From Arthrobacter sp. B3I4 (GTDB lineage: Bacteria; Actinomycetota; Actinomycetes; Actinomycetales; Micrococcaceae), in NCBI RefSeq assembly GCF_030816855.1, contig NZ_JAUSYK010000001.1, positions 620,001 through 684,000 of the forward strand: a stretch of DNA of 64,000 bases, written 5' to 3'. Below are positions 1-7,607 of the stretch, piece after piece. Below the pieces are notes generated by a model, which saw only the letters and a list, made by a program, of their open reading frames with translations, was not told the origin of the DNA and did no database searches. A program made the position numbers and the translations under genes. Numbering within the stretch: the first letter of the stretch is position 1; each line of letters starts with the position of its first letter.

Positions 1-162
1 GCCGCCGCCGGAGACAAGGCCGACCTTGCCCGCCACCGGCGCGTCCCTGCGGACGATGTATTTGGGATCCGGGTGGACGGTCACGAGGTCGGCGTGTGCA
101 AGCCCGAACCCCTCCACTGACTCGTCGACCACGGCTTTGGGATCATTGATGAGTTTCTTCAT
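1..162 (-). CDS. dhaK: Dihydroxyacetone kinase subunit DhaK, N-terminal fragment
   Basis: The 54 residues present begin [14 protein letters not shown] and end in VGLVSGGG, the highly conserved N-terminus of DhaK, the substrate-binding subunit that holds dihydroxyacetone covalently on a histidine further downstream. The reading frame runs off the left edge, so the catalytic histidine and the rest of the protein lie outside. The ATG at 162 is preceded on the minus strand by AGGGAG at a good distance. In this family DhaK works with DhaL, and with DhaM when phosphate comes from the PTS; those partners would lie to the left and cannot be seen, so PTS- versus ATP-dependence is open. Identification is confident for the family; completeness of the gene is unknown. 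Confidence 0.9.
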   Translation of the reverse strand, partial: MKKLINDPKAVVDESVEGFGLAHADLVTVHPDPKYIVRRDAPVAGKVGLVSGGG

Positions 163-556
163 GGCTGTGCTCCCTGGATGGTGTCCTGGCTGCTTGCTTA
201 GACCCTACTACCGGGGCCTGACCAGCGGTAGGCTCCGGATTCAACGCTGTTTGAGGCTCAAGTTCTGTGCACCGCCGGCGCCGTGAAGCCCGGCCAGGCG
301 TCGGCGCCGAGCGCGTCCTGGCGCTGGATTCTGCGCACGGAGTCACCTTCCGCGCCGCTACCGGGGTCCGCGCCGCCGGGGTCCAGCCGCACCGGGACGG
401 CGTCGATCGTCATTTGGAATGCGGAGAAATCTGGGAAAATTACGCGATGCTGCAATTTTGCCTCCGGGCGCCGGCGGCCCGCCCCATCGGGCCGGGATCA
501 GCTTATCCACCAACTAGATTTAGCGGAAGACCCGGTTCAGGCGGGCACGGCGGGGC
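163..556. other. Intergenic region, no supported gene
   Basis: About 394 bases separate dhaK from the acetyltransferase gene. Open frames exist on both strands but none has a recognisable protein or a convincing ribosome binding site with conserved composition. The right part (about 410-480) is richer in A and T than its surroundings and could hold a dhaK promoter, but I see no clear -35/-10 pair. Confidence 0.5.
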
Positions 557-1066
557 TTACAGCTCTCGGATCATCCGGGTGTTGCCGAGGGTGTTGGGTT
601 TAACCCGCGCGAGGTCCAAGAATTCCGCGACGCCTTCGTCGTGCGAGCGGAGCAGTTCCGAATACACCACGGGGTCGACCGCCGTCTGGTCCGCCATCAC
701 ATCGAAGCCGTGCTTTTTGAAGAACTCGACTTCGAAGGTGAGGCAGAAGACGCGGGAGATGCCGAGCGCTTTCGCGTCTTCCAGCAAGTGCTCCACCAAC
801 TGGTGACCGACTCCCCTGCCGCGCCAGGCCTCCGAGGTGGCCAGGGTGCGGACTTCGGCCAGGTCCTCCCACATCACGTGCAAAGCCCCGCAGCCGACCA
901 CCTCGCCGCCGTCGGTCTCGGCGATCCGGAACTCCTGCAGGCTCTCGTAGTACGCCACGGTTTCCTTGGCCATCAGGATCCGCTGTTCGGCCAGCGGCGC
1001 CACCAGGGTCTTAATCACCGGGACGTCACCGGTACGGGCAGGGCGGATGCGGATCGTCTCAGTCAC
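557..1066 (-). CDS. GNAT-family amino-acid N-acetyltransferase (ArgA-like)
   Basis: A 169-residue single-domain GNAT protein. The acetyl-CoA binding loop is WRGRGVG (about residues 81-87), following a beta strand EVRTLAT. The segment FEVEFFKKHGF and the C-terminal NTLGNTRMI match the short actinobacterial L-glutamate N-acetyltransferases typified by Rv2747 of M. tuberculosis, which make N-acetylglutamate for arginine biosynthesis. This type lacks the amino-acid-kinase domain of classical ArgA. The start is a GTG at 1066 with AGGAT upstream. No arginine genes are next to it, so the substrate rests on family resemblance only; a broader amino-acid acetyltransferase role remains possible. Confidence 0.8.
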   Translation of the reverse strand: MTETIRIRPARTGDVPVIKTLVAPLAEQRILMAKETVAYYESLQEFRIAETDGGEVVGCGALHVMWEDLAEVRTLATSEAWRGRGVGHQLVEHLLEDAKALGISRVFCLTFEVEFFKKHGFDVMADQTAVDPVVYSELLRSHDEGVAEFLDLARVKPNTLGNTRMIREL

Positions 1067-1113
1067 AGCCCAATCCTACGGCGCGGTCCGGGGCGCGCCC
1101 GCCCGGGCCCACC

Positions 1114-1165
1114 GGCTCGCACCGGGTGCCATTTCCAGTCCTCAAAATGACACCCGGTGCGAGTC
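1114..1165. repeat. Intergenic palindrome, class B (GCACCGGGTG type)
   Basis: Two 22-base arms (1114-1135 and 1144-1165) are inverted copies with 19 matches, around an 8-base loop. The core CTCGCACCGGGTG pairs with CACCCGGTGCGAG. It lies between the S9 peptidase stop (1184) and the next gene on the minus strand (start 1066). It has no following T-run, so it looks like a REP-type element or mRNA stabiliser rather than a classical terminator. Confidence 0.75.
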
Positions 1166-1183
1166 AGGCGGGTAGCCGCAGGG

Positions 1184-3301
1184 TCAGAGGCCCAGCTCGT
1201 CCGGGACGGGGAGGTCTTTGTCCAGCAGGTTCTTGGCCAGGAAGTGCTCGACGACGCCGTACCAGACCTTGGCGTGCTGCGGCTGCAGGATCCAGTGGTT
1301 CTCGTCCGGGAAGTAAAGGAAGCGGTGCTCGGTGTCACCGTTCTCGTCAGCCGGCAACTGCGACTTGGAGAGCAGTTCGTACCAGAGCCGCAGCCCCTCG
1401 CCGATCGGCACGCGGTAGTCTTTGTCGCCGTGGATTACCAGCATGGGGGTGCGGATGTTCTCCACGTGCAGGTGCGGGGAATTCTCGGCGGCCATCTCAG
1501 CCGTCATCTCCTTGAGCCAGTACTGGGCCGAGTCAGTGGTGGGCCCGAACTGGTCCAGGGCCCAGAGGCTAGCGTGCGTGACGATCGCCTTGAACCGGTC
1601 GGTGTGCCCGGCGACCCAGTTGGCCATGTAGCCGCCGAAAGAACCGCCCATCGCCGCGGTGCGGGTTTCGTCGATGTCCGGGCGCCGCACGACGGCGTCG
1701 GTGATCGTCATCAGGTCGGTGAAGGGCGCCTTTCCCCACTCCCCCCAGCCGCGCTGGATGTGCTCCTGGCCGTACCCGGTGGAAAGGGCGGGGTCAGGAA
1801 GCAGTACCGCGTAGCCGCTGGCCACGAGCAGCCAGGGGTTCCAGCGCCAGGTCCACGCGTTCCAGGAACCCAGCGGGCCGCCGTGGATCCAAAGCAGCAA
1901 CGGAGCCGGGCTTCCCTCCGAGGCACCTTCCGGAAGGGCCAGGTAGCCGGGAACGCGCGTGCCGTCCGCCGCGGTCGCCTCCACGCGCTCCAGGCTGCCG
2001 CGGTAGGCGGGCCGCTCGGCCGGCGCGGGAAGCCGGGTGACCTCGCCGCTGGCCAGGTCGATCCGCACGGCCTCGGCCGGGAACTCGTAGGAGCTTCGCA
2101 GCGCGTAGGCTGAGCGGCCGTCCGGGGCGACGACGACGTCGCTGTAGGCTGCGGCGTCGGCCGTCAACCGGGCCGGCGCGGCGTCACCGCCTGCTGCCGG
2201 GCCGGATACGCTGATCCGGAACACCGGCGAGGCTCCGTCCTCATCGGCGGTGACCAGCAGGGCAGAGCCGTCCGGCAGCCAGGCTGCCGGGCGCGGCCAG
2301 CGGTCCCAGCCTTCCGCCAGCGGGGTCAGCTCTCCGCCGTCGGAGGAGAGGTCCAGCAGGTGCAGCGCCACCACGGGTGCGCGCTCCGGGGTGGTCTCGC
2401 TCTGGCTCACCACCGCCAGGGTCCGGCCGTCGGGGCTGACCGGGCCGGGAGTGTAGTTCATGCCTTCGGTGTCCAGCAGGGTCCGGCGGGTTCCGGTGGC
2501 GACGTCCACGGCCACCAGCACGGTGCGGGAGTCGGCATTGGCAAGCGGCTTCGTGAAGCTGCTGTAGAGGGTTTTCCCGTCCGGACTGACGACGGTGTCG
2601 GCGTCGCGGAGGCCGTTTCCAGCGTCGGGAGTCAGGTTGCGTAGCTTGACCGGCGGCAGCGTGTCGACCGTGCCGGGTTTTCCCGGCTCCGGTTCGACGC
2701 CGGGGTCGACGGCGAACAGGCGCGGCTGCGCAGGTCCTAAGTCCGCATCCCAGTGGCGCACCGGGTAGCCGGTGTGAAGGATGGCGGCCACCTTGTTGTC
2801 CTTGCGGGCCGTGCGGCGCTCCTCGTCGTCGTCCTCGTCGGTGGAACCGGCGAGCACAGAGGCGGTGACGAACAAAGTGTCGGCATCCTTCGCGGCCAAC
2901 AACCCGTTGACGCCGCCGGCGCGGGAAAGCGCAACGCGGGCCTCGCCGCCGTCGGACGGAAGCACCCACAGCGCGTTGACCGGGTCGGCGTCCGGGCTTT
3001 CAGGATCGGGCCGCGCCGACGTGAAGTACAAGCTGCCGTCTGCCGCGAAAACGGCCCCCGCCTCACCTTTGGCGCTGCGCGTGATCCGGCGGGCCTGCTT
3101 CCGGCCGGCGGGATCCAGCTCCCACAGGGCCGTCCGGTACTCAGTGCCCTTCTCATTCAGCGTGGCCACGGTGGTGACCAGCCTCTCGCCGTCCCGACTT
3201 AACGCTAGACCGCCCACCCTCGGAATGGCGAGGTAATGGTCCAAGTCATGGAAAGGGGTCTCGGGGTGTTCGCTTAATGACTGCGCATCGGTAGAAGACA
3301 T
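1184..3301 (-). CDS. S9-family (prolyl oligopeptidase-like) serine peptidase
   Basis: About 705 residues. The N-terminal half shows the degenerate repeats of a beta-propeller (SPDGKTLYSS, SPDGRTLAVV, APDGRSAYAL), which in this family gates access to the active site. The C-terminal third is an alpha/beta hydrolase: oxyanion segment LLWIHGGP, nucleophile elbow GGSFGG, and a late HGDKD and DENHW supplying the Asp and His of the triad. This architecture fits acylaminoacyl peptidases/dipeptidyl peptidases of family S9C, probably cytoplasmic since no signal peptide is seen. I start at the ATG at 3301 (MSSTDAQ); an upstream in-frame GTG at 3328 would add nine residues. It is divergent from the Rieske gene. 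Exact peptide specificity cannot be read from sequence. Confidence 0.88.
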   Translation of the reverse strand: MSSTDAQSLSEHPETPFHDLDHYLAIPRVGGLALSRDGERLVTTVATLNEKGTEYRTALWELDPAGRKQARRITRSAKGEAGAVFAADGSLYFTSARPDPESPDADPVNALWVLPSDGGEARVALSRAGGVNGLLAAKDADTLFVTASVLAGSTDEDDDEERRTARKDNKVAAILHTGYPVRHWDADLGPAQPRLFAVDPGVEPEPGKPGTVDTLPPVKLRNLTPDAGNGLRDADTVVSPDGKTLYSSFTKPLANADSRTVLVAVDVATGTRRTLLDTEGMNYTPGPVSPDGRTLAVVSQSETTPERAPVVALHLLDLSSDGGELTPLAEGWDRWPRPAAWLPDGSALLVTADEDGASPVFRISVSGPAAGGDAAPARLTADAAAYSDVVVAPDGRSAYALRSSYEFPAEAVRIDLASGEVTRLPAPAERPAYRGSLERVEATAADGTRVPGYLALPEGASEGSPAPLLLWIHGGPLGSWNAWTWRWNPWLLVASGYAVLLPDPALSTGYGQEHIQRGWGEWGKAPFTDLMTITDAVVRRPDIDETRTAAMGGSFGGYMANWVAGHTDRFKAIVTHASLWALDQFGPTTDSAQYWLKEMTAEMAAENSPHLHVENIRTPMLVIHGDKDYRVPIGEGLRLWYELLSKSQLPADENGDTEHRFLYFPDENHWILQPQHAKVWYGVVEHFLAKNLLDKDLPVPDELGL

Positions 3302-3426
3302 GCCCCGATTCAACACCCGATGTGCCACCGATCACACCCCGTTCACTATGAGTGAAACACTGCTTTCAGATCATGGCCGCGCCGGTGGTGCAGGGAACTG
3401 TCAGGCACAGTTGGCAGAATGGGCCC

Positions 3427-3873
3427 ATGAATCCTGAAAAGTCCCTCCCGCGACGCTCATTTCTGCTCGGTGCCGGCGCTTTGGGCGGGAGTGCCGTTGC
3501 CCTCTCCGCCTGCGCGGGTCCCGGCCAGGATGCGGCCGCCTCTTCGGCGGCAGCTGGCCCCGCGGTTCCGGCCGGCACTCCGGTCCGGGTCGGCAAGCTC
3601 AGCGACGTGCAGGTCGGCGGCTCCGCCAGCGGCAAGGTCAACGGCAAAGCCGTCGTGGTTTTCCGGCCCACCGAGAACACCGTGGTGGCATACGACGCCG
3701 CCTGCACCCATGCCGGGTGCCCGGTGGCTCCCGCCGGCGGGGAATTCGACTGCCCCTGCCACGGCTCCTCCTTCAAGGGCTCGGACGGCAGCGTGATCAC
3801 CGGCCCGGCCCGGGCGCCGCTGGGCAAGCTGCAGGCCGCCGTCGACGGCGAATGGATCACCGTCAGCGCCTGA
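3427..3873 (+). CDS. Tat-exported Rieske [2Fe-2S] lipoprotein
   Basis: A 148-residue protein. The N-terminus has a twin-arginine motif (PRRSFLL, Arg9-Arg10), a hydrophobic stretch, and a lipobox ending at Cys29 (LSAC), so a folded protein is probably exported by Tat and lipid-anchored outside. The Rieske cluster ligands are visible: CTH (Cys93, His95) and CPCH (Cys109, His112), with Cys98 and Cys111 placed to form the stabilising disulfide. It is shorter than the Rieske subunit of cytochrome bc1 and has no oxygenase partner, so its redox partner is unknown. The sequence CAGAAT ends six bases before the ATG, which would fit a -10 box of a leaderless message. A strong terminator follows. Confidence 0.88.
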   Translation: MNPEKSLPRRSFLLGAGALGGSAVALSACAGPGQDAAASSAAAGPAVPAGTPVRVGKLSDVQVGGSASGKVNGKAVVVFRPTENTVVAYDAACTHAGCPVAPAGGEFDCPCHGSSFKGSDGSVITGPARAPLGKLQAAVDGEWITVSA

Positions 3874-3910
3874 CCCGGTCACAGCGCTCCGGAAGACGGC
3901 GAAGGACAGC

Positions 3911-3960
3911 AAGAGGCCCCGGCCGCCTCCCCTTTGGGGGAAGCGGCCGGGGCCTCTTTG
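3911..3960. terminator. Strong bidirectional terminator
   Basis: A long hairpin with the stem AGAGGCCCCGGCCGC paired to GCGGCCGGGGCCTCT, an inner TCCCC/GGGGA extension and a TTT loop. CTTTG follows on the plus strand. It sits between convergent Rieske (+) and clpC (-) genes and can stop both. Confidence 0.88.
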
Positions 3961-3967
3961 GTTTGCT

Positions 3968-4009
3968 CGCTCCTAGTGCGCTCCGCTCCTAGTGGCGCCG
4001 CTCCTAGTG
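3968..4009. repeat. Three tandem copies of CGCTCCTAGTG at the clpC stop codon
   Basis: The 11-base unit CGCTCCTAGTG occurs at 3968, 3984 and 3999 (periods 16 and 15). The copy at 3999 contains the clpC stop codon (complement of 4004-4006). Reading on in the clpC frame, the middle copy again gives His-stop. The array looks like local tandem duplication of the gene's last codons. Confidence 0.8.
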
Positions 4010-6496
4010 GCTCGGGGCGATCTCCGGGATGCTCGGCTTGGCGTTGCCTGCGAAGGTGAACTTCGCCTCGTCGCCTTCGCCCTGGACGTCCACCACCACG
4101 ATGTCGCCGGAGTGCAGCTCGCCGAAGAGGATCTTCTCGGAGAGCTGGTCCTCGATCTCGCGCTGGATGGTCCGGCGCAGCGGCCGGGCGCCCATGGCGG
4201 GATCGTAACCGCGGGTGGCCAGCAGCACCTTGGCCGCGGGCGTGAGCTCGATGCCCATGTCCTTGTCCTTGAGGCGCTTCTCGAGCCGGGTGACGAACAG
4301 GTCCACGATCTCGATGATCTCGTCCTGGGTCAGCTGCGGGAACACCACGACGTCGTCAACACGGTTCAGGAACTCGGGACGGAAGTGCTGCTTGAGTTCC
4401 TCCGTGACCCGGGCGCGCATCCGGTTGTAGCCGGTCTGCGTATCCGTGCCCGACTGGAAGCCGGTGGCGACGCTCTTGGAGATGTCCCGGGTACCGAGGT
4501 TCGTGGTCATGATGATCACGGTGTTCTTGAAGTCCACCACGCGGCCCTGGGAGTCGGTCAGACGGCCGTCTTCCAGAATCTGCAGCAGCGAGTTGAAGAG
4601 GTCGGCGTGCGCCTTCTCCACTTCGTCGAACAGCACCACGGAGAACGGACGACGGCGGACCTTCTCGGTCAGCTGGCCGCCTTCCTCGTAGCCCACGTAC
4701 CCCGGAGGGGCACCGAAGAGCCGCGAAACCGTGTGCTTCTCGGAGTACTCGGACATGTCCAGCGTGATCAGGGCGTCTTCCTCGCCGAAGAGGAACTCCG
4801 CGAGGGCCTTCGCCAGCTCGGTCTTGCCGACGCCGGTGGGGCCGGCGAAGATGAACGAACCGCCCGGACGCTTCGGGTCCTTCAGGCCTGCACGGGTGCG
4901 GCGGATCGCCTGGGACAGGGCCTTGATGGCCTCATTCTGGCCGACCACGCGCTTGTGCAGTTCGTCTTCCATCTTCAGCAGGCGCGAGGACTCTTCCTCG
5001 GTCAGCTTGAAGACCGGGATACCGGTGGAGTTCGCCAGCACCTCGGCGATGAGATCCTCATCCACCTCGGAGATGTCGTCCATGCCGCCGGTCTTCCACT
5101 GGCGTTCCTTCTCGGCGCGTTCGGCAATGAGCTTCTGCTCCTTGTCGCGCAGCGAGGCGGCGCCTTCGAAGTCCTGGGCGTCGATCGCGGATTCCTTCTC
5201 AAGCTTCATGGCCGAGATTTTCTCGTCCATGACCTTGAGCTCCGGCGGAGCCGTCATCCGGCGGATACGCAGCCGGGCACCGGCCTCGTCAATCAGGTCG
5301 ATGGCCTTGTCCGGCAGGAAGCGGTCCGAGATGTAGCGCTCGGAAAGGCTCGCGGCCGAGGCGAGGGCGCCGTCGGTGATGGTGACGCGGTGGTGCGCCT
5401 CGTAGCGGTCACGCAGGCCCTTGAGGATCTCAATCGCGTCAGCGACGGAAGGCTCCTTGACCTGGATCGGCTGGAAGCGGCGCTCCAGGGCGGCGTCCTT
5501 CTCGATGTGCTTGCGGTACTCATCCAGCGTGGTGGCACCGATGGTCTGCAGCTCGCCGCGGGCCAGCATGGGCTTCAGGATCGAGGCAGCATCGATGGCG
5601 CCCTCGGCGGCTCCGGCACCCACCAGGGTGTGGATCTCGTCGATGAACAGGATGATGTCGCCGCGGGTGCGGATTTCCTTGAGGACCTTCTTCAGGCGCT
5701 CTTCGAAGTCACCGCGGTAGCGGGAGCCGGCCACCAGGGACCCGAGGTCCAGGGTGTACAGCTGCTTGTCCTTGATGGTCTCCGGCACGTCGCCGCGGAC
5801 GATCGCCTGGGCGAGGCCTTCGACGACGGCGGTCTTGCCGACACCGGGCTCACCGATCAGCACCGGGTTGTTCTTGGTGCGGCGGGAAAGGACCTGCATG
5901 ACGCGTTCCATTTCCTGCTCGCGGCCGATCACGGGGTCCAGTTTGTTTTCCCGTGCGGCCTGGGTCAGGTTCCGGCCGAACTGGTCGAGGACGACCGAGC
6001 CGGCGGGGGTGCCTTCGGCCTGGCCGGGGCCAACGCCTGCGCCGGACGTCTCCTTGCCCTGGTAGCCGGAGAGCAGCTGGATGACCTGCTGGCGGACGCG
6101 GTTCAGGTCCGCTCCAAGCTTGACCAGCACCTGCGCCGCCACACCTTCACCCTCGCGGATGAGGCCGAGCAGAATGTGCTCCGTGCCGATGTAGTTGTGG
6201 CCCAGCTGCAAGGCCTCGCGCAGCGAGAGCTCCAGCACTTTCTTGGCCCGCGGCGTGAACGGGATGTGACCGGAAGGAGCCTGCTGGCCCTGGCCGATAA
6301 TCTCCTGCACCTGCTCGCGGACGCCGTCGAGCGAGATGCTCAAGGACTCGAGGGCTTTGGCGGCAACACCTTCACCCTCATGGATCAGACCCAAGAGGAT
6401 GTGTTCGGTACCGATGTAATTGTGGTTCAGCATGCGTGCCTCTTCTTGGGCAAGCACAACTACGCGACGGGCACGGTCCGTAAATCGCTCAAACAT
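4004..6496 (-). CDS. clpC: AAA+ chaperone ClpC, ATPase partner of ClpP
   Basis: An 830-residue class I Clp ATPase, the usual length for actinobacterial ClpC1. Two N-terminal Clp repeats each contain [13 protein letters not shown] (about residues 26-38 and 101-113). The first AAA+ domain has Walker A GEPGVGKT (215-222) and Walker [10 protein letters not shown] central coiled M/UVR segment with [12 protein letters not shown] follows. The second AAA+ domain has [16 protein letters not shown] near residue 550. It unfolds substrates for ClpP1P2 and is essential in mycobacteria. The ATG at 6496 is preceded by GGAG. A site resembling a ClgR box (GTTCGC at 6561) lies about 65 bases upstream. Confidence 0.97.
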   Translation of the reverse strand: MFERFTDRARRVVVLAQEEARMLNHNYIGTEHILLGLIHEGEGVAAKALESLSISLDGVREQVQEIIGQGQQAPSGHIPFTPRAKKVLELSLREALQLGHNYIGTEHILLGLIREGEGVAAQVLVKLGADLNRVRQQVIQLLSGYQGKETSGAGVGPGQAEGTPAGSVVLDQFGRNLTQAARENKLDPVIGREQEMERVMQVLSRRTKNNPVLIGEPGVGKTAVVEGLAQAIVRGDVPETIKDKQLYTLDLGSLVAGSRYRGDFEERLKKVLKEIRTRGDIILFIDEIHTLVGAGAAEGAIDAASILKPMLARGELQTIGATTLDEYRKHIEKDAALERRFQPIQVKEPSVADAIEILKGLRDRYEAHHRVTITDGALASAASLSERYISDRFLPDKAIDLIDEAGARLRIRRMTAPPELKVMDEKISAMKLEKESAIDAQDFEGAASLRDKEQKLIAERAEKERQWKTGGMDDISEVDEDLIAEVLANSTGIPVFKLTEEESSRLLKMEDELHKRVVGQNEAIKALSQAIRRTRAGLKDPKRPGGSFIFAGPTGVGKTELAKALAEFLFGEEDALITLDMSEYSEKHTVSRLFGAPPGYVGYEEGGQLTEKVRRRPFSVVLFDEVEKAHADLFNSLLQILEDGRLTDSQGRVVDFKNTVIIMTTNLGTRDISKSVATGFQSGTDTQTGYNRMRARVTEELKQHFRPEFLNRVDDVVVFPQLTQDEIIEIVDLFVTRLEKRLKDKDMGIELTPAAKVLLATRGYDPAMGARPLRRTIQREIEDQLSEKILFGELHSGDIVVVDVQGEGDEAKFTFAGNAKPSIPEIAPSH

Positions 6497-6952
6497 TTCG
6501 CCACACTCCTAGCTACGACGTACTTTGATGCTACGTGCCGGAGTTCGAGATTTGGGGCTTGTTCGCCACGGGGGAAACCGGCCGCCGCTCCGGGCTTCAC
6601 GCTTCAGGGTCTGGCTGGACTGCCTGGCGGCGTATGAACCCGGTTACGCCGGCCGGCAGCCGGCCTGGCCGGGCGGTGCGACGGGCGGTGCGACTGGCGC
6701 TGCGACGCTCCTGCCCAGTTACTCCTTCCGGACCGGGAAAGACACCGCTTGTCGCCGGCCGGACGCCCCGGTTTGGGCCGGCAACTGGGCTGGAACGCAC
6801 GCCAACCACCCGTTGTGTCACCCGGCATCCGGCCCACCCGATCTGGCACCCGGCACAAGTCCTGGCACCCACCGGACATGACAATGCCCCCGCCGAGAGC
6901 GGGGGCAAAGTCATGGCCTGCAAGCGCACGACGGCGGCGGGCAAGTCCGGAG
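6497..6952. other. clpC-lsr2 intergenic region, no gene supported
   Basis: This 456-base gap carries the clpC promoter region at its left end. It also has three imperfect 12-base direct repeats related to GGTGCGACGGGC at 6674-6709, and a hairpin at 6885-6907. The open frames crossing it show no recognisable family. Confidence 0.5.
6885..6907 (-). terminator. Hairpin downstream of lsr2
   Basis: TGCCCCCGC and its complement enclose a five-base loop about 46 bases beyond the lsr2 stop codon. On the minus strand it is followed by only a short ATTGT, so it is a weak or factor-assisted terminator. Confidence 0.6.
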
Positions 6953-7279
6953 CTAGGAATTTGCCTTTTGGTAGGCTTCCTGAATTTCAGCCTGGATGCG
7001 GCCGCGGCTGTTAACCGCATAGCCGTTGTCCCGGGCCCACTGCCGGATCTGCGCCGAGTCCTGATTACGCGCTGTTGTTGCCTTTGTCCGGGTCGCCCGG
7101 CCAGTCGAAGTCTTACGCGCCTGGCCTACGAACCGCTCAAGTGCCGAGCGCAGTTCCGAGGCGTTGCCGGACGAGAGGTCAATTTCATAACTGACGCCGT
7201 CCAGGCCAAACCGGACAGTTTCGTCCGCGGATCCCCCATCCAGATCATCAACGAGGATGATTTTAACTTTCTGTGCCAT
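6953..7279 (-). CDS. lsr2: Nucleoid-associated xenogeneic silencer Lsr2
   Basis: A 108-residue basic protein with the complete Lsr2 layout. The N-terminal dimerisation half (VKIILVDDLDGGSADETVRFG...YEIDLS) is followed by a flexible basic linker and a C-terminal DNA-binding helix pair. The latter contains IRQWARDNGYAVNSRGRI, whose RGR inserts into the minor groove of AT-rich DNA. It bridges DNA and silences AT-rich, often acquired, genes, acting like H-NS. Its position between clpC and lysS is conserved in actinobacteria. The upstream region is unusually AT-rich and carries a good promoter, compatible with self-repression known for this family. Confidence 0.97.
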   Translation of the reverse strand: MAQKVKIILVDDLDGGSADETVRFGLDGVSYEIDLSSGNASELRSALERFVGQARKTSTGRATRTKATTARNQDSAQIRQWARDNGYAVNSRGRIQAEIQEAYQKANS

Positions 7280-7335
7280 AAAGACTCTCTTTTCAAAAGG
7301 ATGAGTATTTAGAAAAGCAGGATGTATCTGTAAAA

Positions 7336-7365
7336 AGTATCCATCGTTTTAAGGCCGCGAGTCAA
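7336..7365 (-). promoter_or_regulatory. lsr2 promoter
   Basis: On the minus strand TTGACT (7360-7365) and GATACT (7336-7341) are separated by 18 bases. The predicted start lies about 50 bases before the lsr2 ATG. The stretch 7280-7400 is clearly richer in A and T than surrounding DNA, so it may itself be an Lsr2 target. Confidence 0.6.
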
Positions 7366-7416
7366 AGCGGAAAATACGCGTCAAAGGAAATCCACAGGAA
7401 GGAATAGACCGAGCTT

Positions 7417-7605
7417 TTAGCGCTGCTCCGGGGAAGGACCGTTTTCCCGGGCTATATTCTGTTCCGGCCCACGGGCAGCCGCCTCGGCCTGCGCACGGGC
7501 TTCGGCCTGGCGCTCGGACTTGTCCGCATTGAAGATCGCTTTCATGGCGAACCAGAAGAGGAGTCCCACCACTATGGACGGGAGCAAGACTGCTACGTAT
7601 TCCAT
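7417..7605 (-). CDS. Small single-pass membrane protein downstream of lysS
   Basis: A 62-residue protein. One hydrophobic helix (about residues 4-24, VAVLLPSIVVGLLFWFAMKAI) is followed by a highly charged, alanine-rich tail (SERQAEARAQAEAAARG) that probably forms a cytoplasmic amphipathic helix. It starts two bases after the lysS stop, so it is almost surely cotranscribed and translationally coupled with lysS. I do not recognise a characterised family. Small proteins of this design sit at the same place in related genomes as far as I recall, which supports a real gene. Function unknown. Confidence 0.75.
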   Translation of the reverse strand: MEYVAVLLPSIVVGLLFWFAMKAIFNADKSERQAEARAQAEAAARGPEQNIARENGPSPEQR

Positions 7606-7607
7606 GG

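Noticed and set aside
258..455. Small open frames on both strands between dhaK and the acetyltransferase gene
   Set aside because: No family match, poor ribosome binding sites, composition typical of non-coding high-GC DNA.
3992..6637. An 881-codon plus-strand open frame opposite clpC
   Set aside because: Fully antisense to clpC; the sequence shows no domain and arises from codon bias.
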